Positions 1 to 6,832 of a stretch of DNA of 16,019 nucleotides are shown here, piece by piece (the stretch's first letter is position 1; the number at the start of each line of letters is the position of its first letter). A model generated the notes under the pieces. It was not told the DNA's origin and did no database searches. It was given only the letters and a program-made list of their open reading frames with translations. A program made the translations under genes and the position numbers. Origin of the DNA: CADDZP01 sp035948135 (GTDB taxonomy: Bacteria > Actinomycetota > Acidimicrobiia > Acidimicrobiales > AC-14); contig DASZJL010000106.1 in NCBI GenBank assembly GCA_035948135.1, positions 1-16,019 on the forward strand. The letters are read 5' to 3'.

Positions 1-992
1 GTTCCGGGGCTGACGCCGCGCCGGTCGTGGCCAACGTCGACGGCAAGCCCGAGATCGCCACCGCCTCGATCGGCAGCCCGCCCTACCTCCTCAACGCCGA
101 CGGCACGAGCAAGTACGGCAACGGTCCTGACGGCAAGTACCTCACGACCGCATCAGAGGGGGCCGAGTTCAAGAACCCGACGGCGACCGACGCGCCTTCC
201 GTGGCGTCACTGGGCGGCCCCGTGTTCGGCCACCTGGGTGGGGACGGGTCACCGATGTCGATGGCGATGGGCGCCACGGGGCTCCGCCGCCTGCTTGACG
301 TCGTGCTGCCCGAACAGCAGCTGGGCGCGGAAGACCACGTGGACGCGTGGAACGCGCTCACGGGAACGTTCGACCCTGGCTTCCCGGCGCAGATGAATGA
401 CCTCCAGTTCTTCAACACGCCGGCCATCGCCGACATCAACGGGGACGGCAAAGCGGAGGTGCTCCAGTCGTCGGCCATGTACGACATGCGGGCCTACAGC
501 CTGGGCGGCGTGGCGCCGCCGGGCTGGCCCAAGTTCACCGGCGGCTGGTCGGTGGAGACGCCCGCCGTTGGCGACTTCGAGGGCAACGGCAAGGTGGACG
601 TGGCGCTGGCGACACGAGAGGGCAACCTCTTCGTCTGGCGCACCGCCGGCGACGCCTGCCAGACGCCGCAGTGGCCCAAGTACCAGCACGACCTGCACAA
701 CAGTGGCGACGCCAGCACCGACGCGACACCGCCCGGCGTCCTGAAGGACGTGCGGTTGGAGGAGTCGACGCTTTCGTTCGAGACGTCAGGTGGTGATGGG
801 CCGTGCGGGCAGGCGGCCTCGTTCCGTGTCGTTGTCGACGGTCACCAGGTGGCGGTCGACGACGTGCCGGCGCCGGCCTACACCCAGCAGTCGATTGAGC
901 TGGGCGACCTCGGCCGCGGCCGCCATACGGTGACGGTGCAGTCAGTGGACGACGCGGGCAACGCGTCGATCCCGGTGACCATCCGGTCCTAG
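1..992 (+). CDS. FG-GAP/VCBS-like repeat protein, C-terminal part (5' end outside window)
   Basis: The reading frame is open from base 3 with no stop up to the left edge, so this is the C-terminal part of a longer protein, about 330 residues here; the GTG at 27 is internal. Three Asp/Gly-rich blade-like motifs are visible: VANVDGKPEIA at the very start, IADINGDGKAEVL near base 430, and VGDFEGNGKVDVALA near base 570. They match the calcium-binding loops of FG-GAP/VCBS beta-propeller repeats. The propeller closes with WPKYQHDLHNSG, a tail often seen at the end of such domains. The last ~80 residues (ESTLSFETSGG to VTIRS) look like one Ig/fibronectin-type beta-sandwich. Such proteins are normally exported and bind surfaces or are fused to subtilisin-like proteases; the catalytic or targeting part, if any, is off the window. 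It ends tail to tail with the membrane protein gene, 15 bases apart. Fold call is good, role unknown. Confidence 0.8.
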   Translation, partial: SGADAAPVVANVDGKPEIATASIGSPPYLLNADGTSKYGNGPDGKYLTTASEGAEFKNPTATDAPSVASLGGPVFGHLGGDGSPMSMAMGATGLRRLLDVVLPEQQLGAEDHVDAWNALTGTFDPGFPAQMNDLQFFNTPAIADINGDGKAEVLQSSAMYDMRAYSLGGVAPPGWPKFTGGWSVETPAVGDFEGNGKVDVALATREGNLFVWRTAGDACQTPQWPKYQHDLHNSGDASTDATPPGVLKDVRLEESTLSFETSGGDGPCGQAASFRVVVDGHQVAVDDVPAPAYTQQSIELGDLGRGRHTVTVQSVDDAGNASIPVTIRS

Positions 993-1007
993 CGTCGCGG
1001 TGGGCCG

Positions 1008-2366
1008 TCAGCCAGAGTCGAACAGCTGCGGCTGAGCGGCGTTGCCGCCGCCGCCTCGAGGCGGGATGGCTCGGCCGAGTACCTCGACGACAGCGATCCC
1101 GACCACGACCAGGACGGCGACGACGAGGACGCCCTTCGGTCCGGGCCGCTGCATGAGCACGAGCACGAATGCGCCGAGGATGGCGATGGTGGCGTGCAGG
1201 GCGCGCTTGTGGGAGGCAACCCACGTCCCCGTGGCGCCGAACTCCCAGTCCTCGCGCTCCGCGAAGCCCGTGAGCACGCCGCCGCACGTGCTGCGCACCC
1301 GCACGGCCGCCGACGACGCCCCAGTGACCCATGCGCCCGCCGCCAACAAGATGCCGATGGTGAACGCGGTTCGGAGACTGGTGCGCAGGAAGCGGACGAC
1401 GGTGTCGAAGAATGCACCGGCCGCGTCGCGGGGCACGTCGTGGCCGGCGACGGTGTCGAGGAACCAGGCCCGTCCGGCGTACAGCAGCGCCAGCATCACG
1501 ACCACGGCGAAGGCCAGGCCGAGGCCTCCTCGCACGAGGGTCCGCCGGCGGTCGTCGGAGAGCACGACGGCGAGGACGAAGGCGACGACCACGGTCAGCG
1601 GGAGCACGACACCGGCCGCCTCGACGTAACGCACGTACTTCGTTGCCCGCGCCAACTGCTTGGAATCGACGAGTTCGAACGTGGTGTTGATCTTCACGCC
1701 GTCGAACAGGGTGATGCCCTGGTTGTGAAGCTGGCCCTCGAGGGAAGAGGTGATGGCGCCCAGGTCGAGCAGGATCTTGCCGTCCTTGGACGTGACGAGG
1801 CCCCCACGCTCGCCCTTCACGAGGGCCACGACCTGTTCGTGGGCGGCCCGATTGGCCAGCGCCCAGAGACGGTCGAACTCCGGAGTCGACAACAGACGTT
1901 CGGCGCTCTGTTCGGTCGCAGTGCGCAGACCACTCGCCAGGGTGCCGGCGAGGAACTGCCCCTGTTGTGGCAGTGCCTGGCGGACGAGTGCCTCGACGTC
2001 GACGCGCCTGAAGAGCTCCGACGTGACTTTGGACGCCACGGCGGCGTCGATGGCGCGGTTGTTGCTGAGGGGAGCGACCGTCTGCACGTAGCGATCGGTG
2101 TTGGTGACCTGGTCGCGCAACCAGATCGAGAACACGGCGAGCGGTGCGAGGACGCATGCGACGACCAACAGCAGGGCTCCGATCGGCCGCCGCCAGTTGC
2201 GTCTGGGCCGCACCATGCGGTTCAGCTCGGTAGTGGCGGCCTGGTCGGCCTGGGCGGCCCGCAGACGGTCGACTTCGGCGCGCAGTGAGGCGATCTCGGC
2301 CTGGAGCGCCTCCAAGCTGCCCGGCGCCGGTTGGGTCGGGGTCCAACGCGGTTCCTCGCTCGACAC
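1008..2366 (-). CDS. Six-TM membrane protein with N-terminal coiled coil, unknown function
   Basis: A 452-residue integral membrane protein. Residues about 17-48 form a short heptad-like coiled coil (LEALQAEIASLRAEVDRLRA), followed by a basic stretch and a first membrane helix (about 62-82). A roughly 165-residue presumably external domain contains WLRDQVTNTDRYVQTVAPL right after the helix. A C-terminal bundle has helices at about 249-269, 280-297, 333-350, 389-405 and 411-430. The TDRYVxTVAPL segment after TM1 recurs in a family of actinobacterial membrane proteins of unknown function (from memory, not searched). Start is GTG at 2366; upstream is only a weak AAGAG. The gene lies 39 bases after the CDF-like gene on the same strand and is probably its last operon member. 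No catalytic motif is visible; transport, anchoring or envelope maintenance are all guesses. Confidence 0.8.
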   Translation of the reverse strand: MSSEEPRWTPTQPAPGSLEALQAEIASLRAEVDRLRAAQADQAATTELNRMVRPRRNWRRPIGALLLVVACVLAPLAVFSIWLRDQVTNTDRYVQTVAPLSNNRAIDAAVASKVTSELFRRVDVEALVRQALPQQGQFLAGTLASGLRTATEQSAERLLSTPEFDRLWALANRAAHEQVVALVKGERGGLVTSKDGKILLDLGAITSSLEGQLHNQGITLFDGVKINTTFELVDSKQLARATKYVRYVEAAGVVLPLTVVVAFVLAVVLSDDRRRTLVRGGLGLAFAVVVMLALLYAGRAWFLDTVAGHDVPRDAAGAFFDTVVRFLRTSLRTAFTIGILLAAGAWVTGASSAAVRVRSTCGGVLTGFAEREDWEFGATGTWVASHKRALHATIAILGAFVLVLMQRPGPKGVLVVAVLVVVGIAVVEVLGRAIPPRGGGGNAAQPQLFDSG

Positions 2367-2405
2367 GGCTCTTAAGTCTGCCGTGTCGTCACCGTCGGGT
2401 GCGGG

Positions 2406-2999
2406 TTATCCCCGCCAGTTTTCCCGAGCCTCGTTGAGGGCGACGAGCCCGACGATGGCCGCGGCCAGCGGGTCGGCCCACCACCACCCGAAGAGCCGGT
2501 CGGCCAGGAGGGCCGCGAGTATGCCCGTGGCGAGGCAGCCGTCGATGAAGGTCAGCGAGGCGTTGGCGATCAGCGGGCGGTTGCCGAGCGAGCGTCCGGT
2601 CCGCCGCTTTGCCCACGCCAACATGAACATCACGACGACGGTGGCGGCGATGAACACCGTTCCCACGAGCGACGACTCAGGGTTGTGGCGGGTGACGAAG
2701 CCCCGAACCGCCTGGACGAGCAGGTAGACGCCGAGGAGCGCAAAAGCGCCGGCGATCAGGCGCACCGCCCTGCGGGCCCGTGCCGGATCAGCCTCCTCGG
2801 GCGCGCCGCCCAGATGCCACAGCACGACGATGGAGGCGAAGACCTCGACGCAGGAGTCGAGGCCGAAGGCGACAAGGGCCAGCGAGTTGGCCGCCAGCCC
2901 CGTCGACACCGCGACGACGGCCTCCACGCAGTTCCACGCCGTAGTTGCGTACTCGAGGCGGCGTCCTCGCCGTTCGAGCTGTGCGTCCGAGGGCGTCAA
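2406..2999 (-). CDS. Short cation-diffusion-facilitator-like membrane protein
   Basis: A 197-residue polytopic protein resembling the transmembrane half of CDF cation transporters, without the usual cytoplasmic C-terminal domain. The best signatures are GLDSCVEVFASIVVLW (residues 47-61, TM2) and GWWWADPLAAAIVGL (171-185), both typical of an actinobacterial short CDF subfamily. In canonical zinc transporters of this family the metal is held by DxxxD in TM2 and HxxxD in TM5. Here TM2 has D48 and E52, and the TM5 segment (ANASLTFIDG, 145-154) offers D153 but no histidine, so transport of divalent metal is uncertain. The start is TTG at 2999, whose last two bases are shared with the gmd TGA stop (TTGA), implying translational coupling. 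Ends with TAA at 2408-2406. Family assignment good, substrate unknown. Confidence 0.78.
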   Translation of the reverse strand: MTPSDAQLERRGRRLEYATTAWNCVEAVVAVSTGLAANSLALVAFGLDSCVEVFASIVVLWHLGGAPEEADPARARRAVRLIAGAFALLGVYLLVQAVRGFVTRHNPESSLVGTVFIAATVVVMFMLAWAKRRTGRSLGNRPLIANASLTFIDGCLATGILAALLADRLFGWWWADPLAAAIVGLVALNEARENWRG

Positions 3000-3979
3000 C
3001 GAGCCCGCCGGGCCTCTTCCTTGAGATCGGCCTCGACCATCATCGTGACCAGCTCGGCGAACGAGACCTTGGGCTTCCAGCCGAGGCGTTCACGGGCCTT
3101 GCTGGCGTCGCCAGTGAGGATGTCGACTTCGGCGGGGCGCATGAAGCGCGCGTCGCTCTCGACGTAGTTCTCCCATCCGTCGATGCCCGCGGCCGCAAAC
3201 GCCAGCTCGAGCAGCTCGCGGATGGTGTGGGTCTCGCCGGTGGCGATGACGTAGTCATCGGGCTCATCCTGCTGGAGCATGAGCCACATGGCCTCGACGT
3301 AGTCGCCCGCGTACCCCCAGTCGCGCGCCGCCTCCAGGTTGCCGAGGGTGACCTTTTCCTGCAGGCCGAGCTTGATGCGGGCGACTCCGTTGGAGACCTT
3401 GCGGGTGACGAACTCGAGCCCGCGCCGCGGCGATTCATGGTTGAACAGAATCCCGCTGGTTGCGTGCAGCCCGTAGGACTCCCGGTAGTTCACCGTCGTG
3501 TAGTGACCGAAGACCTTGGCGGCGCCGTACGGCGATCGCGGATGGAACGATGTCTCCTCGTTCTGCGGTGTCTGGCGGACCTTGCCGAACATCTCCGACG
3601 AGGACGCCTGATAGAAGCGGACACGGTTGTCCTGCGTGCCACCGACGACGCGGATGGCCTCCAACATGCGAAGCACGCCGAGCCCGGTGATGTCGGCGGT
3701 CAGCTCGGGCTGGCGGAACGAGAGGGCCACGAAGCTGACTGCGCCCAGGTTGTACACCTCGTCGGGCTGTACCTGCTCGACCACGGCGATGAGCGACGAC
3801 AGGTCCTGCAGGTCACCCTCGATGAGCTCGACCGCGGGGATCTCGTCGCGCACGATCTGACCGCGGGGGTTGTTCTGGCCCCGGATCATGCCGAACGTCT
3901 CGTAGCCCTTCGAGATCAGCAGCTCCGCGAGGTACCGGCCGTCCTGGCCGTCGATACCGGTGATCAGCGCACGAGGCAT
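2996..3979 (-). CDS. gmd: GDP-mannose 4,6-dehydratase
   Basis: Converts GDP-D-mannose to GDP-4-keto-6-deoxy-D-mannose in the cytosol, the branch point to GDP-fucose, GDP-rhamnose and related 6-deoxy sugars. It is an extended short-chain dehydrogenase of 327 residues, normal for bacterial family members. The NADP-binding GIDGQDG loop is at residues 8-14. The catalytic set is visible as S127/E129 in ASSSEMFG (Ser where E. coli has Thr) and Y151xxxK155 in SPYGAAK. NHESPRRG (180-187) and RDWGYAGDYVEAMW (219-232) are diagnostic for GMD. Starts at ATG 3979 with a TAGGTT hexamer six bases upstream, consistent with a leaderless transcript. It runs into the CDF-like gene with overlapping stop/start. 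No fucose synthase or other nucleotide-sugar gene follows within the window, so the end product is not known. Confidence 0.95.
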   Translation of the reverse strand: MPRALITGIDGQDGRYLAELLISKGYETFGMIRGQNNPRGQIVRDEIPAVELIEGDLQDLSSLIAVVEQVQPDEVYNLGAVSFVALSFRQPELTADITGLGVLRMLEAIRVVGGTQDNRVRFYQASSSEMFGKVRQTPQNEETSFHPRSPYGAAKVFGHYTTVNYRESYGLHATSGILFNHESPRRGLEFVTRKVSNGVARIKLGLQEKVTLGNLEAARDWGYAGDYVEAMWLMLQQDEPDDYVIATGETHTIRELLELAFAAAGIDGWENYVESDARFMRPAEVDILTGDASKARERLGWKPKVSFAELVTMMVEADLKEEARRAR

Positions 3980-3991
3980 CGCCCGAACCTA
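3980..3991 (-). promoter_or_regulatory. Putative leaderless promoter of gmd (-10 TAGGTT)
   Basis: Read on the minus strand, TAGGTT (3991-3986) is followed by six bases (CGGGCG) and then the ATG of gmd. TAGGTT fits the actinobacterial -10 consensus TANNNT, and the spacing would put the transcript start on the ATG itself. No convincing Shine-Dalgarno or -35 box is present. It implies gmd need not depend on read-through from the SCO6745-like gene 39 bases upstream. Inferred, not mapped. Confidence 0.5.
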
Positions 3992-4018
3992 CCGGGCAGG
4001 TCTGAGCGCACTCCGGAC

Positions 4019-4882
4019 TCAGTCACGGTCGGCGCCGAACCCGAACGTGCCGCTGGCCACGACCGCCTGGCTGAACGGACGGGCCAGAGCACGCAGCTCC
4101 GAGCAGGCGTCACCGCCCAGCCGCGAGTACGCGTGCACTGCCAGCTGATCGGTCGTGTCCTCGACCGCTTGGCGATGGGTGGCGCCGGATGGGGACAGCC
4201 GCAGCTTGTCACCGTCGGCCAGCCAGCCCCGGGATCGCACCGATTCGACGCCGGCCGCCCACTGCTCGTCCGACCAGGCCCGCGTCGCCTTGAGTACCTC
4301 TGCCGCCACCTCGCCGGTCGCGGCGTGCACCACCAGTGCCTCGACGCCCGTGAGCCCGGCGGCGGTGAGCGCGGCGATGTGGCCGTCGCCCCGGTACTCG
4401 CGCAGCAGGGTCTGGGCGTGCCAGAGCACGAGGTGCGGCTCGTCGGGCCAGTCGAGCTCGACGTGAGCGGCGAACAGAGGCCGCCCGGCGAGTTGCTCGC
4501 ACGCAGCCTGGGCGGCCGTGCGGGCAAGTTCCGCAGCTCGCGCCATCTCAGGCGTTCCCACTGCTGTGCCGAGGGCTCGGCGCAACGCCGCGTCGGCTGC
4601 ATCGACGCGGGCGGCCAGGATCTTCTCGGGGGCGCTCGCGCGCCAAGCAGCGGGAATGGCGGCGCGCACCAGGTCGGGATTGAAGTTGAAGAAGGTGGCG
4701 ATCACCACTTCTGCGGAGATCGGTCCCATGGCGGCGGCGCGGGAGGCGAAGTAGCCCGCCCGGCCGTCGATGCCGAGCGCCGCGTAGCGCTCTGTCGCCT
4801 CGGGCGCGAAGTAGATCAGCCCATGGAGCGGCTCCAGGGTGCGCCACGTCTTGCGGGCGACCACGGGATCAACGTTGCTCAT
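4019..4882 (-). CDS. SCO6745-family protein
   Basis: A 287-residue soluble, alanine-rich protein of an actinobacterial family named after Streptomyces SCO6745, recognised from a nearly continuous set of conserved blocks: WRTLEPLHGLIYFAPEA near the N-terminus, GRAGYFASRAAAMG, FFNFNPDLV, then WPDEPHLVLWHAQTLLREY and GDGHIAALTAAGLTGVEALV in the centre, and RQAVEDTTDQLAVHAY near the C-terminus. The biochemical role is not established as far as I know. I chose ATG 4882 because family similarity begins only a few residues after it and an AGAATT hexamer lies seven bases upstream. A GTG at 4909 would add nine residues without any supporting signal. It is divergent from the sulfotransferase and lies 39 bases upstream of gmd on the same strand. 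Confidence 0.8.
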   Translation of the reverse strand: MSNVDPVVARKTWRTLEPLHGLIYFAPEATERYAALGIDGRAGYFASRAAAMGPISAEVVIATFFNFNPDLVRAAIPAAWRASAPEKILAARVDAADAALRRALGTAVGTPEMARAAELARTAAQAACEQLAGRPLFAAHVELDWPDEPHLVLWHAQTLLREYRGDGHIAALTAAGLTGVEALVVHAATGEVAAEVLKATRAWSDEQWAAGVESVRSRGWLADGDKLRLSPSGATHRQAVEDTTDQLAVHAYSRLGGDACSELRALARPFSQAVVASGTFGFGADRD

Positions 4883-4909
4883 TGTTCTCAATTCTGTCGG
4901 GGAGGACAC

Positions 4910-5003
4910 CGCACTTTCTCATCCGTTTCTCAAGGCGATCGCAGCGAGCGTCCCCAGGATGTAGCAATGGCACAACGGCCGCGATAGCGCTAGAGAAACA
5001 GAC
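4910..5003. promoter_or_regulatory. Divergent promoter region with repeated TTTCTC / GAGAAA
   Basis: This gap separates the divergent SCO6745-like and sulfotransferase genes. TTTCTC occurs at 4915-4920 and again at 4926-4931, one helical turn apart (11 bases), and its reverse complement GAGAAA occurs at 4993-4998 just before the sulfotransferase GTG. The arrangement could be a set of protein binding half-sites, but six-base matches are weak evidence and no clear -35/-10 pair stands out. Confidence 0.25.
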
Positions 5004-6011
5004 GTGGCATACGAACTCCAATCACAACAGGCCACGGTGGATCCTCGGCGAATCGCGACGGCGCAACTGAGCGCCGTGCCCAACGCCCGACCGATCCTCG
5101 TGATCGGCGTCGCGCAGCGATCCGGGACTCACCTCGTGCACGACCTGCTGTGCCTCCATCCAGCCTGCACTCCCGCCGTCCGCGAGCGGACGTCCTCAGG
5201 CTCGGACTGGGAGCACTACCTCATGCTCTTCGGTGACCGGCTCGACGACTACCGAGCGCAGCTCTTCGCGAACTGGCAGTCGCAGGGCCCCGCCTTCCAA
5301 CAGCTGCGGTCGACCTTCGACGAGACGATGGCGACCTGGCTCGAGACGTTCCTCGCCCACCTCGGCGCCGGGGCGCGGACTGTCGCGAGATCGCCGTCGG
5401 CTGAGAACCTCGACGTGCTGCTCCCGTGGCTTCTCACGCGCGTCGACGTCGTGATGGTTGTCCGTGACCCCCGAGCCGTCCTGCAGTCGGCCCGCATCAC
5501 GTTCGCGGATTCATTCGAGCGCCGCTTGCGGGCATACGTCAGGAGCGCGCGGGCGATGCTTCGGGCCCGGGAAGCCGGTGCCGTCCTCGTTCGCTATGAG
5601 GACTTGCTTCACAACCGACCAGCGGAAGTGCGCCGGCTGCTCCGCTCCTTGGCACTCTCATCCTCGGCCTACGACTTCGATTCGGCCGATCACCTGCCGA
5701 TCCGAGGGTCGTCGGCCGCGGCGGCCGCCGCCGACCGCTGGCAAGGGGTCCCGTGGCACACCGCCTTCGACGGCGCCGTCCGAGGCGCGCAGCTGCCGGA
5801 GCGCCTCCGCCGGCGCGTGGAGTGGACCGCCGGGACCGAGATGGAAGCGTTCGGATATCCCACGCACGAACGCCTCACCGCCAGCTATCAGCTGGAGCTC
5901 AGGGCGAGAGACGCCGGCTATCGCGCCGCCCGTAAGGCATCCCGAGCCGTGGCGGCATTCGCGAGAACCGAGCGCTACGTGTACTCGGCCAGAACGTCCG
6001 GATCGAGCTAA
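5004..6011 (+). CDS. PAPS-dependent sulfotransferase
   Basis: A 335-residue cytosolic-type sulfotransferase expected to move a sulfuryl group from PAPS to a hydroxyl or amino acceptor. The 5'-phosphosulfate loop is GVAQRSGTHLVHDLL at residues 35-49, directly after a hydrophobic beta strand (ILVIG). The 3'-phosphate-binding region is VVRDPRAVLQSAR at 152-164, followed by a strand with VRYEDLL at 196-202, all in the usual order. There is no signal peptide or membrane helix. Start is GTG 5004 with a weak AGAGAA upstream. The acceptor cannot be read from sequence; nearby gmd makes a glycan target plausible but unproven. Its TAA stop interlocks with the TAG of the convergent permease gene at 6008-6011. 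Confidence 0.87.
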   Translation: MAYELQSQQATVDPRRIATAQLSAVPNARPILVIGVAQRSGTHLVHDLLCLHPACTPAVRERTSSGSDWEHYLMLFGDRLDDYRAQLFANWQSQGPAFQQLRSTFDETMATWLETFLAHLGAGARTVARSPSAENLDVLLPWLLTRVDVVMVVRDPRAVLQSARITFADSFERRLRAYVRSARAMLRAREAGAVLVRYEDLLHNRPAEVRRLLRSLALSSSAYDFDSADHLPIRGSSAAAAAADRWQGVPWHTAFDGAVRGAQLPERLRRRVEWTAGTEMEAFGYPTHERLTASYQLELRARDAGYRAARKASRAVAAFARTERYVYSARTSGSS

Positions 6012-6832
6012 CCCCGGCGCGTCCGACCTCGAAGGGCGGCCAGGCAGAGCGACATGCTCAGCACGCCGACGCCGGCGATGGCGAGGACGGCCTTGAGGAG
6101 CGAGTCCCACTGCCAGCCGGTGGTGACGAGGCTGCGAAGGCCCTCGAGCAGGTAGGTCACCGGGTTCCACGCCGCGATCGTGTCGAGCCACCCGCTGAGC
6201 TGGCCCCGCGGGACATACGACGAGGTCATGAACAGGAAGGGGAAGAACAGCAGGAAGGCCGAGTTGACGGCGGCCGGGTTGCCGGTCTTCAGGGCGATGG
6301 CATAGCCGAAGCCGGCGAAGGCCAGGCTCCAGAGCGCGGCAATCAGGACGAAGGCGACGGCACCGACGATGCCCGCCTCGATGTGGACACCGATGATCAC
6401 GGCGAGGACGAGGATGGGGATCGTCAACATGCAGGCGATGGCGACGTCGGCGACCATGTGCCCGACGAGGATCGCCAAGCGCCGCACCGGCGTGAGCAGC
6501 AGCCGGTCGAGATAGCCGTCCTGGATGTCGAGCACGAGTGATCCCGCTCGGGAGACGCCGGTGACGCCGATGAGTATCGCGGTGGGCAGCATGAACGCCT
6601 TGATGTCGAACGACTTGATGTTGTTCTCGGTGATGTGCTGCAAGGTGCCGATGTTGACGATGAAGAAGAACAGGGCGATGAAGATCGGTGGGATCACCGA
6701 CTCCAGCTCTCGCGGGACGGCGCGGAGGGCCCGCCCGGCGATCGACGCCACGTCCCGGACCGGCGACGCCGGCCGGGCCCGGACTGCGGGCGCGTCCTCG
6801 ATGACGGGCGCGGGGATGGTGATGGTTGTCAC
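6008..6832 (-). CDS. ABC-2 type exporter permease, DrrB-like
   Basis: The 274-residue membrane subunit of an ABC exporter. After a ~45-residue cytoplasmic N-terminus there are six predicted helices at about 46-66, 80-100, 128-148, 155-178, 186-204 and 246-266. The coupling-helix region GYLDRLLLTPVRR (106-118) and NPVTYLLEGLRSL (223-235) are conserved in daunorubicin-resistance (DrrB) and polyketide/lipid exporter permeases. The GTG start at 6832 overlaps the ATPase stop by four bases (GTGA), so the two proteins are translationally coupled and form one transporter. Substrate is unknown; relatives export antibiotics, glycolipids or other hydrophobic molecules. Confidence 0.9.
   Translation of the reverse strand: MTTITIPAPVIEDAPAVRARPASPVRDVASIAGRALRAVPRELESVIPPIFIALFFFIVNIGTLQHITENNIKSFDIKAFMLPTAILIGVTGVSRAGSLVLDIQDGYLDRLLLTPVRRLAILVGHMVADVAIACMLTIPILVLAVIIGVHIEAGIVGAVAFVLIAALWSLAFAGFGYAIALKTGNPAAVNSAFLLFFPFLFMTSSYVPRGQLSGWLDTIAAWNPVTYLLEGLRSLVTTGWQWDSLLKAVLAIAGVGVLSMSLCLAALRGRTRRG

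Noticed and set aside
535..2346. 603-codon open frame on the minus strand
   Set aside because: It overlaps the FG-GAP gene antisense and the membrane protein gene in another frame; the product is Arg/Pro-rich, as frame-shifted GC-rich DNA gives.
4883..4909. Earlier GTG start for the SCO6745-family protein
   Set aside because: No ribosome site or promoter hexamer supports it, and conserved sequence begins after ATG 4882; still possible.
2945..4987. 680-codon open frame on the plus strand
   Set aside because: It runs antisense to gmd and the SCO6745-family gene, which have unmistakable family motifs. Long antisense frames are expected at this GC content, and its translation is low-complexity with no motif.
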